From: Planctomycetaceae bacterium
GTDB taxonomy: Bacteria; Planctomycetota; Planctomycetia; Pirellulales; Thermoguttaceae
Assembly: GCA_031276415.1 (NCBI GenBank)
Contig: JAISNF010000607.1
Coordinates: forward strand, 1 to 5,188
Direction: 5' to 3'
Length of the DNA: 5,188 bases
Part shown: piece after piece, positions 1 to 5,188 of the stretch
Position numbering within the stretch: the first letter of the stretch is position 1
Layout: each line of letters starts with the position of its first letter
Program-made: the position numbers and the translations under genes
The notes under the pieces: model-generated
The model's database searches: none
What the model was told of the DNA's origin: nothing
Seen by the model: only the letters and a program-made list of their open reading frames with translations

Positions 1-1
1 C

Positions 2-103
2 GGTTTAGCGCAATTAGCGCCGGACATTGAAATTCTTGCCACCAAAGAAGGATTAACCGCTCACCGTGAAAGTGCGTTAATCCGATTGAAAGAAAATCAA
101 TAA
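2..103 (+). CDS. hisD: Histidinol dehydrogenase, C-terminal fragment
   Basis: This is the 3' end of a plus-strand gene cut by the window edge: 33 codons and a TAA stop at 101-103. The tail contains LAPDIEILATKEGLTAH followed by RESALIRLKENQ. It aligns by eye with the end of E. coli HisD (IETLAAAERLTAHKNAVTLRV), including the His of LTAH, which in E. coli is the zinc ligand His419. Here that His codon is at 62-64. HisD oxidises L-histidinol to L-histidine with two NAD+ in the last two steps of histidine biosynthesis, in the cytoplasm. The gene converges on the sialidase-like gene and appears unrelated to the pilin cluster. The call rests on a short tail, but the motif, its distance from the C-terminus and the ending all agree. 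The rest of the gene lies outside the window. Confidence 0.82.
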   Translation, partial: GLAQLAPDIEILATKEGLTAHRESALIRLKENQ

Positions 104-123
104 TAATGACCACAGAAAAAACA

Positions 124-236
124 CGTCCGCAGATTATTTTTAAATACAAAACGAGTCCGCAGATAGACGCAGATTATTTTTAAAAACAATCTGCGTTTAT
201 CAGCGTCATCTGCGGACGCATTTAAAACAATCTGCG
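124..236. repeat. Intergenic repeat cluster with nested dyads (CCGCAGAT/ATCTGCGG)
   Basis: Between the convergent hisD and sialidase-like genes lies a compact set of repeats. GTCCGCAGAT occurs at 125-134 and 155-164, and its inverse ATCTGCGGAC at 208-217. ACGCAGATT (167-175) is inverted by AATCTGCGT (188-196). A 17-bp direct repeat, CGCAGATTATTTTTAAA, is at 128-144 and 168-184. AAAACAATCTGCG is at 183-195 and again at 224-236. The inner part (155-217) can fold as two stacked stems of 10 and 9 bp around an AT-rich 12-nt loop, with an unpaired insert on the right arm. The position after both stop codons fits a bidirectional terminator or a dispersed intergenic hairpin element. No coding potential was seen in 104-294. 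The repeats are directly visible; the function is inferred. Confidence 0.75.
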
Positions 237-294
237 ATAGAATAAACAGTTACGTCAAGAATCCGACATTCTGATACGCAAAAAGTATAACAGT

Positions 295-1902
295 TCAATA
301 AACAATTATATTCCAAATACCTAATTTAATTGTTTCGCCTTCTTTGACTTCTTTTTGATACATCGTGGCGATGTTGCCCACATAATTACCGAAAAAAAGC
401 ATCTCAGGAACCGCAACTTTTTCAAAACCGGATTTCAAAAGCGTTTCAGTTACGTTGTCTTTATTCCGGTTTGGCAACGGAGTAAAAACGTACAAAATCC
501 CCGGACTGGTACAAATCACTTCGGTTCCTTGAATTTCACTGCGAACAAATTTCTTGCCTTCAAGTTCTTTGGGATAATTGAGAAGCCGATAATCACGATT
601 GGTAAACAGTTTTGCGTCTTTTTTGAAAATATCCGACTCGGCTTTTTTCAGTTCCAATGTCGGGGAATTTCCAAACCGAATCGGTTTACCGTCGGAATTG
701 GAAGCCGGTTCAAATTCAAGTTTTTTGGCGTGCGCATCGGATTGAGGATAAACCGCAGTGGCTTTGTTCACCAACAACCGCAACACACTGTTTGGCGCAA
801 CAATTTTTCCTGCTAAAACATCTTCTTCGGTAAATCGTGCCATCAAAATTTCTTTAGCCCCAGCCCGATCAAAATCGTAAATAACAAAAATTGTTCCATC
901 TTTCGTTTGATCGCCGTCTGGATAGGAAACATTGTTTCGCTCGTCAAGCATGAGACCGCCTTTCCAAGATTTTCCATCATCATCGGAAATAAAAGCCTGA
1001 AGATGACTTCGTCCTGTAAGTTGTGTTAGACCGCCATGCTTGACAAACAACAAATGACCGGATTTCAAACGCCGTACAAAAAAACGTGATGATGTATGCG
1101 GATAAACAGACGGTTTGGCTTCGCTCCATGTTTTACCGCCGTCCGCCGAAATAGATTCCGCAATACCATATTTTGTACGATGCAGCAACCAAAAGGAACC
1201 GTCCTTTTTTTCAACAATATTGTGTTCATCGAACAAAGCGTCTTTTCGTGGAATTACCGAACATCCGAGCGATTGCCAGGTAATTCCTTTGTCTTCGGAA
1301 ACAACAAAATGAGCACCCGGTGAAAATGTGCGGTTAGGGTGATCGGGTTCAATATTCCAAACGGAAACCGGTAAAATCCAACGACCTTTTGAATCGGTAA
1401 TCGGTTTACACATCATAATCCCATCACAAATTCGTTTAGGTTCTGACCATTGGGCGTCTTCGCGGTCTCCCGAATTGGTTTTCATAAACCAAACTCCGCT
1501 TCGACCATCCCACCAATGATGACTTTGCGCCCAAAAAAGCCAAACATCACCGTGTGGATCTGTCCACATGGACGGATCGTAAGCCCGAACCGGTCCCGGA
1601 ATATCAATCGCAAAAAGTGGTTTCGACCATGTTTTACCGGCGTCACTGCTTGTTACGACGAGAACAATATTTTCATCGCCTTCGGTGATACCGCCGGTGT
1701 ACCATGTTGCCCAAAGCCGACCATTCGGAGCAGCGGTCATACTCGGAATCCCCTGAAATGCCCGCTGATCATCCGCATATTGTGCCGGAACCGGTCGCAA
1801 AACTGTTGCAGGAACAAGTGAATCGCCTTGCTCTTGAGCATTGAGAAAACCCGATAAACCAAACAAACTAAAAGTTAAACACAAAAATACTAAATGTTTC
1901 AT
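295..1902 (-). CDS. Exported sialidase/BNR-repeat family protein
   Basis: This is a 535-aa protein with an N-terminal signal peptide: hydrophobic residues 4-20 and likely cleavage after LNA (residues 20-22). It has four Asp boxes (S-x-D-x-G-x-x-W) at residues 85-92, 202-209, 252-259 and 306-313, the hallmark of a six-bladed sialidase-type beta-propeller spanning about 45-375. Blade motifs such as YDPSMWTDPHGDVWLFW (108-124) and SYPDGDQTKDGTIFVIYD (326-343) match the planctomycete sialidase/BNR_2 group. Residues about 385-535 form a separate C-terminal domain that I do not recognise. The classical FRIP arginine motif is not intact: the matching stretch reads FQGIPS (49-54). True sialidase activity is therefore uncertain, and another glycan or a binding role is possible. 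It likely acts in the periplasm or outside the cell. The ATG at 1902 is chosen because the signal peptide begins there. No good Shine-Dalgarno precedes it, unlike the other genes here. It lies 139 bp downstream of the lipoprotein on the same strand. Confidence 0.85.
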   Translation of the reverse strand: MKHLVFLCLTFSLFGLSGFLNAQEQGDSLVPATVLRPVPAQYADDQRAFQGIPSMTAAPNGRLWATWYTGGITEGDENIVLVVTSSDAGKTWSKPLFAIDIPGPVRAYDPSMWTDPHGDVWLFWAQSHHWWDGRSGVWFMKTNSGDREDAQWSEPKRICDGIMMCKPITDSKGRWILPVSVWNIEPDHPNRTFSPGAHFVVSEDKGITWQSLGCSVIPRKDALFDEHNIVEKKDGSFWLLHRTKYGIAESISADGGKTWSEAKPSVYPHTSSRFFVRRLKSGHLLFVKHGGLTQLTGRSHLQAFISDDDGKSWKGGLMLDERNNVSYPDGDQTKDGTIFVIYDFDRAGAKEILMARFTEEDVLAGKIVAPNSVLRLLVNKATAVYPQSDAHAKKLEFEPASNSDGKPIRFGNSPTLELKKAESDIFKKDAKLFTNRDYRLLNYPKELEGKKFVRSEIQGTEVICTSPGILYVFTPLPNRNKDNVTETLLKSGFEKVAVPEMLFFGNYVGNIATMYQKEVKEGETIKLGIWNIIVY

Positions 1903-1952
1903 AATTGGAAATAAAGTTAAAGATTAAAGTGAACATTAAAAGTTGCCATAAT

Positions 1953-2021
1953 TTGTAACCGTTCACGGCAATATTTTGAATGATTTAAAAATATTCGTAA
2001 ATGGTTACAATTTTTTTTTTT
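1953..2021 (+). terminator. Long imperfect hairpin followed by T11 on the plus strand
   Basis: TTGTAACCGTTCACG (1953-1967) is nearly the reverse complement of CGTAAATGGTTACAA (1996-2010). Thirteen of 15 positions are Watson-Crick pairs, one is a G-U wobble and one a mismatch. A second stem, AATATTTT (1970-1977) with AAAATATT (1988-1995), continues inward, leaving a loop of about 10 nt. The right arm is followed directly by eleven T (2011-2021). That is the shape of an intrinsic terminator for plus-strand transcription, yet both flanking genes are on the minus strand. Read on the minus strand, the hairpin follows an A-tract and has no strong U-tract after it. It could stop antisense transcripts, act as a weak bidirectional terminator after the lipoprotein, or be an operator or leader structure 51-108 bp upstream of the sialidase-like start. 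The structure is visible; the role is inferred. Confidence 0.5.
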
Positions 2022-2041
2022 ACCATAAAGGACATTGAATT

Positions 2042-2494
2042 TTATGGCGGTGTTACTTCAAAATCGAAGTGGTTGGTTCCTTCTTTTACTTCACAGGAAA
2101 GCGGAGTTTTCACCGTATCCGAAAATTTGAGATTGATATGATGAATTGTTGGCGGAGCAGATTCACCTTCTGATTGAGGAACCCAATTCGGATTGCTTGA
2201 AATGGATTTATTAATCAAAACTTTGTAAGTTCCCTGCGGTACACCAACAAATTTACCTTGTGTCAATATTTTTGCGGTTCCTGCTGAATTTGTTATTGCG
2301 TTTCCGAACCATTGTCCCGCTTCGGGACTAAATGAAACGATAGCATCTTCAACAGGAACACCCGCCATCATGACCTTAACAGTACAAGGTTGAAGAGCCG
2401 GCAAATTTTCCGGTCGGTTATTACCGCCGCAACCTGCCAGAAACAATAAAACAAAAATAAACGGAACAATTAAAATAAATAAACGAAATTTCAT
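2042..2494 (-). CDS. Small lipoprotein with carboxypeptidase-regulatory-like fold
   Basis: This is a 150-aa predicted lipoprotein. The N-terminus has a basic start (MKFR), a hydrophobic stretch over residues 5-20 and a lipobox LAGC (19-22), so Cys22 should be lipidated by Lgt after export and become the mature N-terminus. The mature part reads as one small beta-sandwich: VPVEDAIVSFSPEAG (46-60), then a GNAITNSAGTAKI strand (64-76), then VPQGTYKVLI (85-94), ending in VKEGTNHFDFEV (136-147). This pattern is typical of planctomycete lipoproteins annotated as carboxypeptidase-regulatory-like or transthyretin-like, which commonly sit beside DUF1559 genes. Its molecular function is unknown; envelope anchoring or binding to a pilin-like partner is only inferred. 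The start is supported by GGGAG (2499-2503), 4 nt upstream of the ATG. It follows pilin 1 by 89 bp; that gap has a T-rich stretch but no strong hairpin, so co-transcription is likely. Confidence 0.85.
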   Translation of the reverse strand: MKFRLFILIVPFIFVLLFLAGCGGNNRPENLPALQPCTVKVMMAGVPVEDAIVSFSPEAGQWFGNAITNSAGTAKILTQGKFVGVPQGTYKVLINKSISSNPNWVPQSEGESAPPTIHHINLKFSDTVKTPLSCEVKEGTNHFDFEVTPP

Positions 2495-2583
2495 TTTACT
2501 CCCTTTTGTAAATAATTAAAGTAAGTGGTTAAAAATAAAAAAACGGAAATTATTTGATTAAAATTTTCAGATGCCGTACAATT

Positions 2584-3708
2584 TCACAATCCTTTACTTT
2601 CACCGCCTGCACGAGTTCCCAACGCTCCCCAAACGCCATAATTGGATTCACTTGAAGGTTTGTCGATACTATTCGGTGTTGCGGCGGTTCCTCCGGGAGA
2701 CCACGTTTGATTACCGCAATCAATTGTCTCCGAAACAAAAACAACCGAACCGTCCATTTTAGCGGCATTGACTCCTCCTGTATGATGACTATTAGCAGAC
2801 ATAAGTCCCCAATTATGTACACCAGTGTTTACACATGATGCTGAATTGGGCGGCAAAACCGTATTAAAACCGGTATGCCAAATATGTCCGCTAAAAAGTA
2901 AACCATTTTCTCTTGTCGCAATGGTTCCGCTTGGATACACATTACCGACTTTGTACGTAGCACAACCGCTTGTCGGATTTGTTTCAACTGATGCACCACC
3001 TTGATAGATGGATTCAATCGCAAATCTTGTTGCGTTATTGGGAGCAACAACCCGTTCACTCAAACCAATCGTATTACTTGTTCCGTCCGTGATGTCCGAC
3101 ATATTGTAATAAACGGCTGCACCAAAAACGCCGCGGGTGTATTGATTATCAGTAGTTGCCCAACTGTGATTATTGTTAATCAAATCAGCCCGACACGTTG
3201 CATAGTTACCGCGTGCGTGTTCAACTGTTTTACCTCCAACTCCCGTAAGCCATGTCATTGGTTTTCGTGCCGGACCATCGGAAGGGCAAGTAAATGTGTA
3301 AATCGGATCGGCGTAAATGTCTGGGAACGCATCGGATTGGGTCGTGTTATTCCATGGAGCCGGTGCTTGTCCATTGTAAGTTCTCTGCATTTCCAGCCAC
3401 CGATCAAATCGAGCCTGCTGTTCCACAAAGGGAAGAACGGCAAGAGTTGTTCCCCAACCGTAACCGTGATTGACATTCCCGTTTGGGGAAGTTGGTCCAC
3501 CGCGTCCGTGCGGAAAACTTGTTGTTGTGTCATGATAGTTGTGAATACCAATCATGTACTGTTTCAGGTGATTGGTACATTGCATCCGTCTTGCTGCCTC
3601 GCGTGCCGCCTGAACTGCAGGAAGCAGTAAGGCAATCAAAACGCCAATGATTGCAACGACCACCAAAAGTTCTACCAGTGTAAAACCAAATCTGCTACGA
3701 ATTTTCAT
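2584..3708 (-). CDS. DUF1559 prepilin-like protein 1 (downstream paralogue)
   Basis: This is a 374-aa protein with a canonical type IV prepilin N-terminus: a short basic leader MKIRSRFG (1-8), then FTLVE with the +5 Glu at residue 13, then a hydrophobic helix to about residue 33. A prepilin peptidase should cut after Gly8. The body is the DUF1559 (SBP_bac_10) domain, with CPSD (141-144), DITDGTSNTIGLSER (205-219) and the H-X9-DG motif, His309 to Asp319-Gly320. The C-terminus carries YGVWGALGTRAGGE (357-370). The family is hugely multiplied in Planctomycetota; members are thought to be pseudopilin-like surface or secretion proteins, with no proven function. The frame is open to 3747, but the ATG at 3708 is chosen because GGAGG (3715-3719) lies 6 nt upstream and it gives a normal-length leader. 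It is a close paralogue of the gene upstream and is probably co-transcribed with it and with the lipoprotein. Confidence 0.93.
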   Translation of the reverse strand: MKIRSRFGFTLVELLVVVAIIGVLIALLLPAVQAAREAARRMQCTNHLKQYMIGIHNYHDTTTSFPHGRGGPTSPNGNVNHGYGWGTTLAVLPFVEQQARFDRWLEMQRTYNGQAPAPWNNTTQSDAFPDIYADPIYTFTCPSDGPARKPMTWLTGVGGKTVEHARGNYATCRADLINNNHSWATTDNQYTRGVFGAAVYYNMSDITDGTSNTIGLSERVVAPNNATRFAIESIYQGGASVETNPTSGCATYKVGNVYPSGTIATRENGLLFSGHIWHTGFNTVLPPNSASCVNTGVHNWGLMSANSHHTGGVNAAKMDGSVVFVSETIDCGNQTWSPGGTAATPNSIDKPSSESNYGVWGALGTRAGGESKGL

Positions 3709-3714
3709 GATAAA

Positions 3715-3719
3715 CCTCC
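3715..3719 (-). promoter_or_regulatory. Shine-Dalgarno GGAGG that sets the pilin 1 start
   Basis: GGAGG on the minus strand lies 6 nt before the ATG at 3708. It falls inside the longer open frame that begins at 3747, so it argues against the longer start and for the short 8-residue prepilin leader. Confidence 0.8.
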
Positions 3720-3747
3720 AATTAAGGTAAAATAGAAAAAGTGACAA

Positions 3748-3815
3748 ACCGGTTTACTTTTCGGAACAGAAACCATTCTACAGGAACAGAGTACGTTTTT
3801 CGAAAGTAAGCCGGT
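3748..3815. repeat. Intergenic inverted repeat between the two pilin genes
   Basis: ACCGGTTTACTTTTCG (3748-3763) is the near reverse complement of CGAAAGTAAGCCGGT (3801-3815), with one wobble and one bulged base, separated by 37 nt. The loop contains a direct repeat GGAACAGA at 3763-3770 and 3783-3790, with a 20-bp period. On the minus strand the hairpin begins 17 nt after the stop of pilin 2 and ends about 40 nt before the start of pilin 1. A T-rich but interrupted stretch follows it. It may be a leaky terminator or an RNA processing or stabilising element that sets different levels for the two pilins. The structure is seen in the sequence; the role is inferred. Confidence 0.5.
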
Positions 3816-3831
3816 CAACAATAAACAAAAA

Positions 3832-5046
3832 TTAAAGTGACTTACTTTCTTTTCCGGCGCGGGTTCCTAAGGCACCCCAAACACCGTAATTTGACGCTTG
3901 TCCTGGTTTACTTGTGGCGTTGTGAGAGGTTGTAGTACCGCCGGGTGACCAGGTGATATTCCCGCAGTCAATTGTTTCGGAGATAAATGAAACAGAACCG
4001 TCCATTTTTGCCCCGTTGACTCCACCGGAATGATGACTCGTTGGTGAAAAAATACCAAACGAATGATTAGTAGCATTTCCACAAGATGCCGCATTGGGCG
4101 GTAACACCGTTGTGAAACCGTTGTGATATGGAATTCCTGCAAAAAGAAGACCAAATTCATGTATTCCTATTGTTGACCCAGTAGTGGGATATTCCCCGTT
4201 TTGGTTCAATGCGGCACAAACACTTGGATTGTAATAAAATGTTGTCAAAGCGACGAAAGATTCTTTAACTTTGCGGGTTGAATCATCCGGTGTACAAACT
4301 CGTTCACTTAAACCGATAGTATTACTGGTTCCGTCGCTTACATCTGAAAAATTGAAATAAATATTTCGTCCGAATGGACTACGCGTATAAATGTTTTCTG
4401 TCGCGCTGTAACTGTAATTATTTTCAATGAGATCGCCGCGTGAAACGACATAACTTCCGCGTGCGTGGTCATGATTGCCAAGCCATGTTAATGAAATTTT
4501 TGCGCCGGAATCAGATGGACAAAGAAATGTCGCAATTGGTTCAGCATAAAATTCAGCAAAAGCGTTTGCCTGAGTTGTGTTGTTCCATGGCGGCGGACAT
4601 TGACCATTGTAGGTTTTCTGCATAGTCAACCAAACATCAAACCGTGCGGATTGTTCCATGAACGGCAAAACAGACAATGCTGTTCCCCAAAGATGGTGAT
4701 GGCGAATAGTTGGTTCTTCGCCGGTTGGAGATTTTGGACCGCCGCAGGCGTGAGGTAAAGAAATATGGGAATCATGATAGTTGTGAATCGCAAGCATATA
4801 CTGCTTGAGATGATTGACACACTGAGAACGTCTTGCCGCCTCACGTGCCGCCTGAACAGCGGGCAACAGCAGAGCGATTAAGACGCCGATAATCGCAATG
4901 ACCACAAGAAGTTCGACAAGTGTAAAGCCGAACGGTGAAGAGCGGAAACGAGTTAAGAGGTTTTGGGAAAAGAGATTAGAACGTGAACAATCTTTACGAT
5001 TCGTTATTCTCTCTTTACGCCAATCCCCCCCCCCCCCCCCATCCAT
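3832..5046 (-). CDS. DUF1559 prepilin-like protein 2, with G-tract in its 5' end
   Basis: This is a second DUF1559 prepilin-like protein, a clear paralogue of the next gene downstream. Counting residues from the open-frame limit at 5055 (a TTG), it shows a basic leader DWRKERITNRKDC (11-23), the cleavage site FG|FTLVE (42-48, Glu at +5), a hydrophobic helix to about 66, CPSD (179-182), DVSDGTSNTIGLSER (238-252), the H-X9-DG motif (His342 to Asp352-Gly353) and the tail YGVWGALGTRAGKE (390-403). The ATG at 5046 is given as start because it is the first ATG in this frame, but it has no convincing Shine-Dalgarno. The well-supported start, ATG at 5135 with AAGGAG, is in another frame separated by 16 G (5025-5040). 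At 14 or 17 G the two frames would join into a protein of about 433-434 aa with a leader of about 70 residues. The pilin domain call is firm; the start, and whether the gene is on in this copy, are open. It is probably the first gene of the operon. Confidence 0.85.
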   Translation of the reverse strand: MDGGGGGDWRKERITNRKDCSRSNLFSQNLLTRFRSSPFGFTLVELLVVIAIIGVLIALLLPAVQAAREAARRSQCVNHLKQYMLAIHNYHDSHISLPHACGGPKSPTGEEPTIRHHHLWGTALSVLPFMEQSARFDVWLTMQKTYNGQCPPPWNNTTQANAFAEFYAEPIATFLCPSDSGAKISLTWLGNHDHARGSYVVSRGDLIENNYSYSATENIYTRSPFGRNIYFNFSDVSDGTSNTIGLSERVCTPDDSTRKVKESFVALTTFYYNPSVCAALNQNGEYPTTGSTIGIHEFGLLFAGIPYHNGFTTVLPPNAASCGNATNHSFGIFSPTSHHSGGVNGAKMDGSVSFISETIDCGNITWSPGGTTTSHNATSKPGQASNYGVWGALGTRAGKESKSL

Positions 5047-5135
5047 TTTGCCCAATCTGCCAAGTTTAACATTTTTTGGAACTTCACCAACAAATTTTCA
5101 ACAAACACAACCAAAAATCTCACTAAATTTTCCAT
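5004..5135 (-). CDS. 43-codon 5' frame: real start of pilin 2 in a shifted phase
   Basis: From ATG 5135 the minus strand encodes MENLVRFLVV, then FVENLLVKFQ, then KMLNLADWAKWM, five Gly from the G tract, and IGVKRE before TAA at 5006-5004. It starts with the best translation signal in the window apart from that of pilin 1: AAGGAG with a 7-nt spacer. Its last 8 codons lie past the tract, out of phase with the prepilin frame. With 15 G it would stop even earlier (after GLA). With 14 or 17 G it continues into DWRKE and the whole DUF1559 protein. I therefore read it as the true 5' end of the pilin gene caught in an off phase, or as a tract-length artefact. A stand-alone leader peptide is a less likely alternative. 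I do not recognise the 32-residue segment before the tract. Confidence 0.6.
   Translation of the reverse strand: MENLVRFLVVFVENLLVKFQKMLNLADWAKWMGGGGGIGVKRE
5025..5040 (-). repeat. Homopolymer of 16 G in the pilin 2 coding start
   Basis: The plus strand shows sixteen consecutive C (5025-5040), equal to 16 G on the coding strand. The tract encodes a polyglycine stretch in two of three frames. Long G tracts inside the first codons are typical slipped-strand mispairing sites in bacterial contingency genes. Nothing else in the window is comparable except the T11 at 2011-2021, which is non-coding. Confidence 0.95.
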
Positions 5136-5142
5136 TGTTAAA

Positions 5143-5148
5143 CTCCTT
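5143..5148 (-). promoter_or_regulatory. Strong Shine-Dalgarno AAGGAG for the pilin 2 start
   Basis: AAGGAG on the minus strand, 7 nt upstream of the ATG at 5135, is a near-ideal ribosome binding site. It indicates that translation begins upstream of the G tract rather than at the in-frame TTG 5055 or ATG 5046, neither of which has a comparable site. No credible promoter is visible in the 40 bases remaining to the window edge. Confidence 0.75.
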
Positions 5149-5188
5149 AGTTTTTACAAAGGTTTTTGAAATAACCGCCAACACGTTT

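Noticed and set aside
124..236. CRISPR array
   Set aside because: The repeats are short, of unequal length, occur in both orientations and have irregular spacing. There are no regular unique spacers and no cas genes in the window.
355..1821. Several plus-strand open frames of 65-153 codons inside the sialidase-like gene
   Set aside because: They are antisense shadows of a gene with clear family motifs. Their translations show no recognisable domain or signal, and none has a convincing ribosome binding site.
2550..3630. Open frames on both strands within and around pilin 1, including a 90-codon minus-strand frame at 2550-2822
   Set aside because: They overlap a certain DUF1559 gene in other frames and their composition looks like a frame shadow. 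The 2550-2822 frame runs almost entirely inside the pilin C-terminus.
3709..3747. Longer N-terminus for pilin 1 starting MSLFLFYLNWRFI at 3747
   Set aside because: GGAGG at 3715-3719 lies 6 nt before the ATG at 3708 and gives a standard short prepilin leader. The extra 13 residues overlap that ribosome binding site and the upstream spacer.
5153..5181. Possible sigma-70-like promoter (TTGGCG, 17-nt spacer, TGTAAA) upstream of pilin 2 on the minus strand
   Set aside because: Each box matches consensus at only 4 of 6 positions, and the implied transcription start would fall on the Shine-Dalgarno at 5143-5148, destroying it.

Overview
The window looks like chromosomal DNA from a planctomycete. 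The main reason is a tandem pair of DUF1559 proteins, each with a prepilin-type N-terminus (GFTLVELLVV followed by a long hydrophobic helix) and a C-terminal H-X9-DG motif. This family is greatly expanded in Planctomycetota and is often found beside a small lipoprotein with a carboxypeptidase-regulatory-like fold, as here. The DNA is AT-rich by eye for this phylum. A gut- or host-associated low-GC lineage would fit, but that is inference.

Layout, left to right: (1) The last 33 codons of a plus-strand gene, very probably hisD (histidinol dehydrogenase), end at 103. (2) Positions 104-294 are a convergent intergenic gap holding a compact set of direct and inverted repeats built on CCGCAGAT/ATCTGCGG. 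(3) A minus-strand exported protein with four Asp boxes (sialidase/BNR family, 535 aa) occupies 295-1902. (4) A 139-bp gap contains a long imperfect hairpin followed on the plus strand by T11. (5) A 150-aa minus-strand lipoprotein lies at 2042-2494. (6) Two minus-strand DUF1559 prepilin-like genes lie at 2584-3708 and from 3832 to about 5046/5135. They are separated by a 123-bp spacer with its own hairpin. (7) The right edge holds the ribosome binding site and start region of the upstream pilin gene.

Transcription on the minus strand probably runs pilin 2 -> pilin 1 -> lipoprotein, and perhaps on to the sialidase-like gene. All four products carry signals for export or surface assembly, so the cluster plausibly builds or decorates the cell envelope. 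No biochemical role can be proven from sequence.

The most interesting signal is a run of 16 G (coding strand; C on the plus strand, 5025-5040) inside the 5' end of the upstream pilin gene. The only start with a strong Shine-Dalgarno (ATG at 5135, AAGGAG 7 nt upstream) is out of frame with the pilin at 16 G and stops after 43 codons. It would be in frame at 14 or 17 G. There is no ATG, GTG or TTG between the tract and the prepilin cleavage site, so translation of the pilin must pass through the tract. This is the architecture of a phase-variable contingency locus, although a homopolymer length error in the assembly would look the same.
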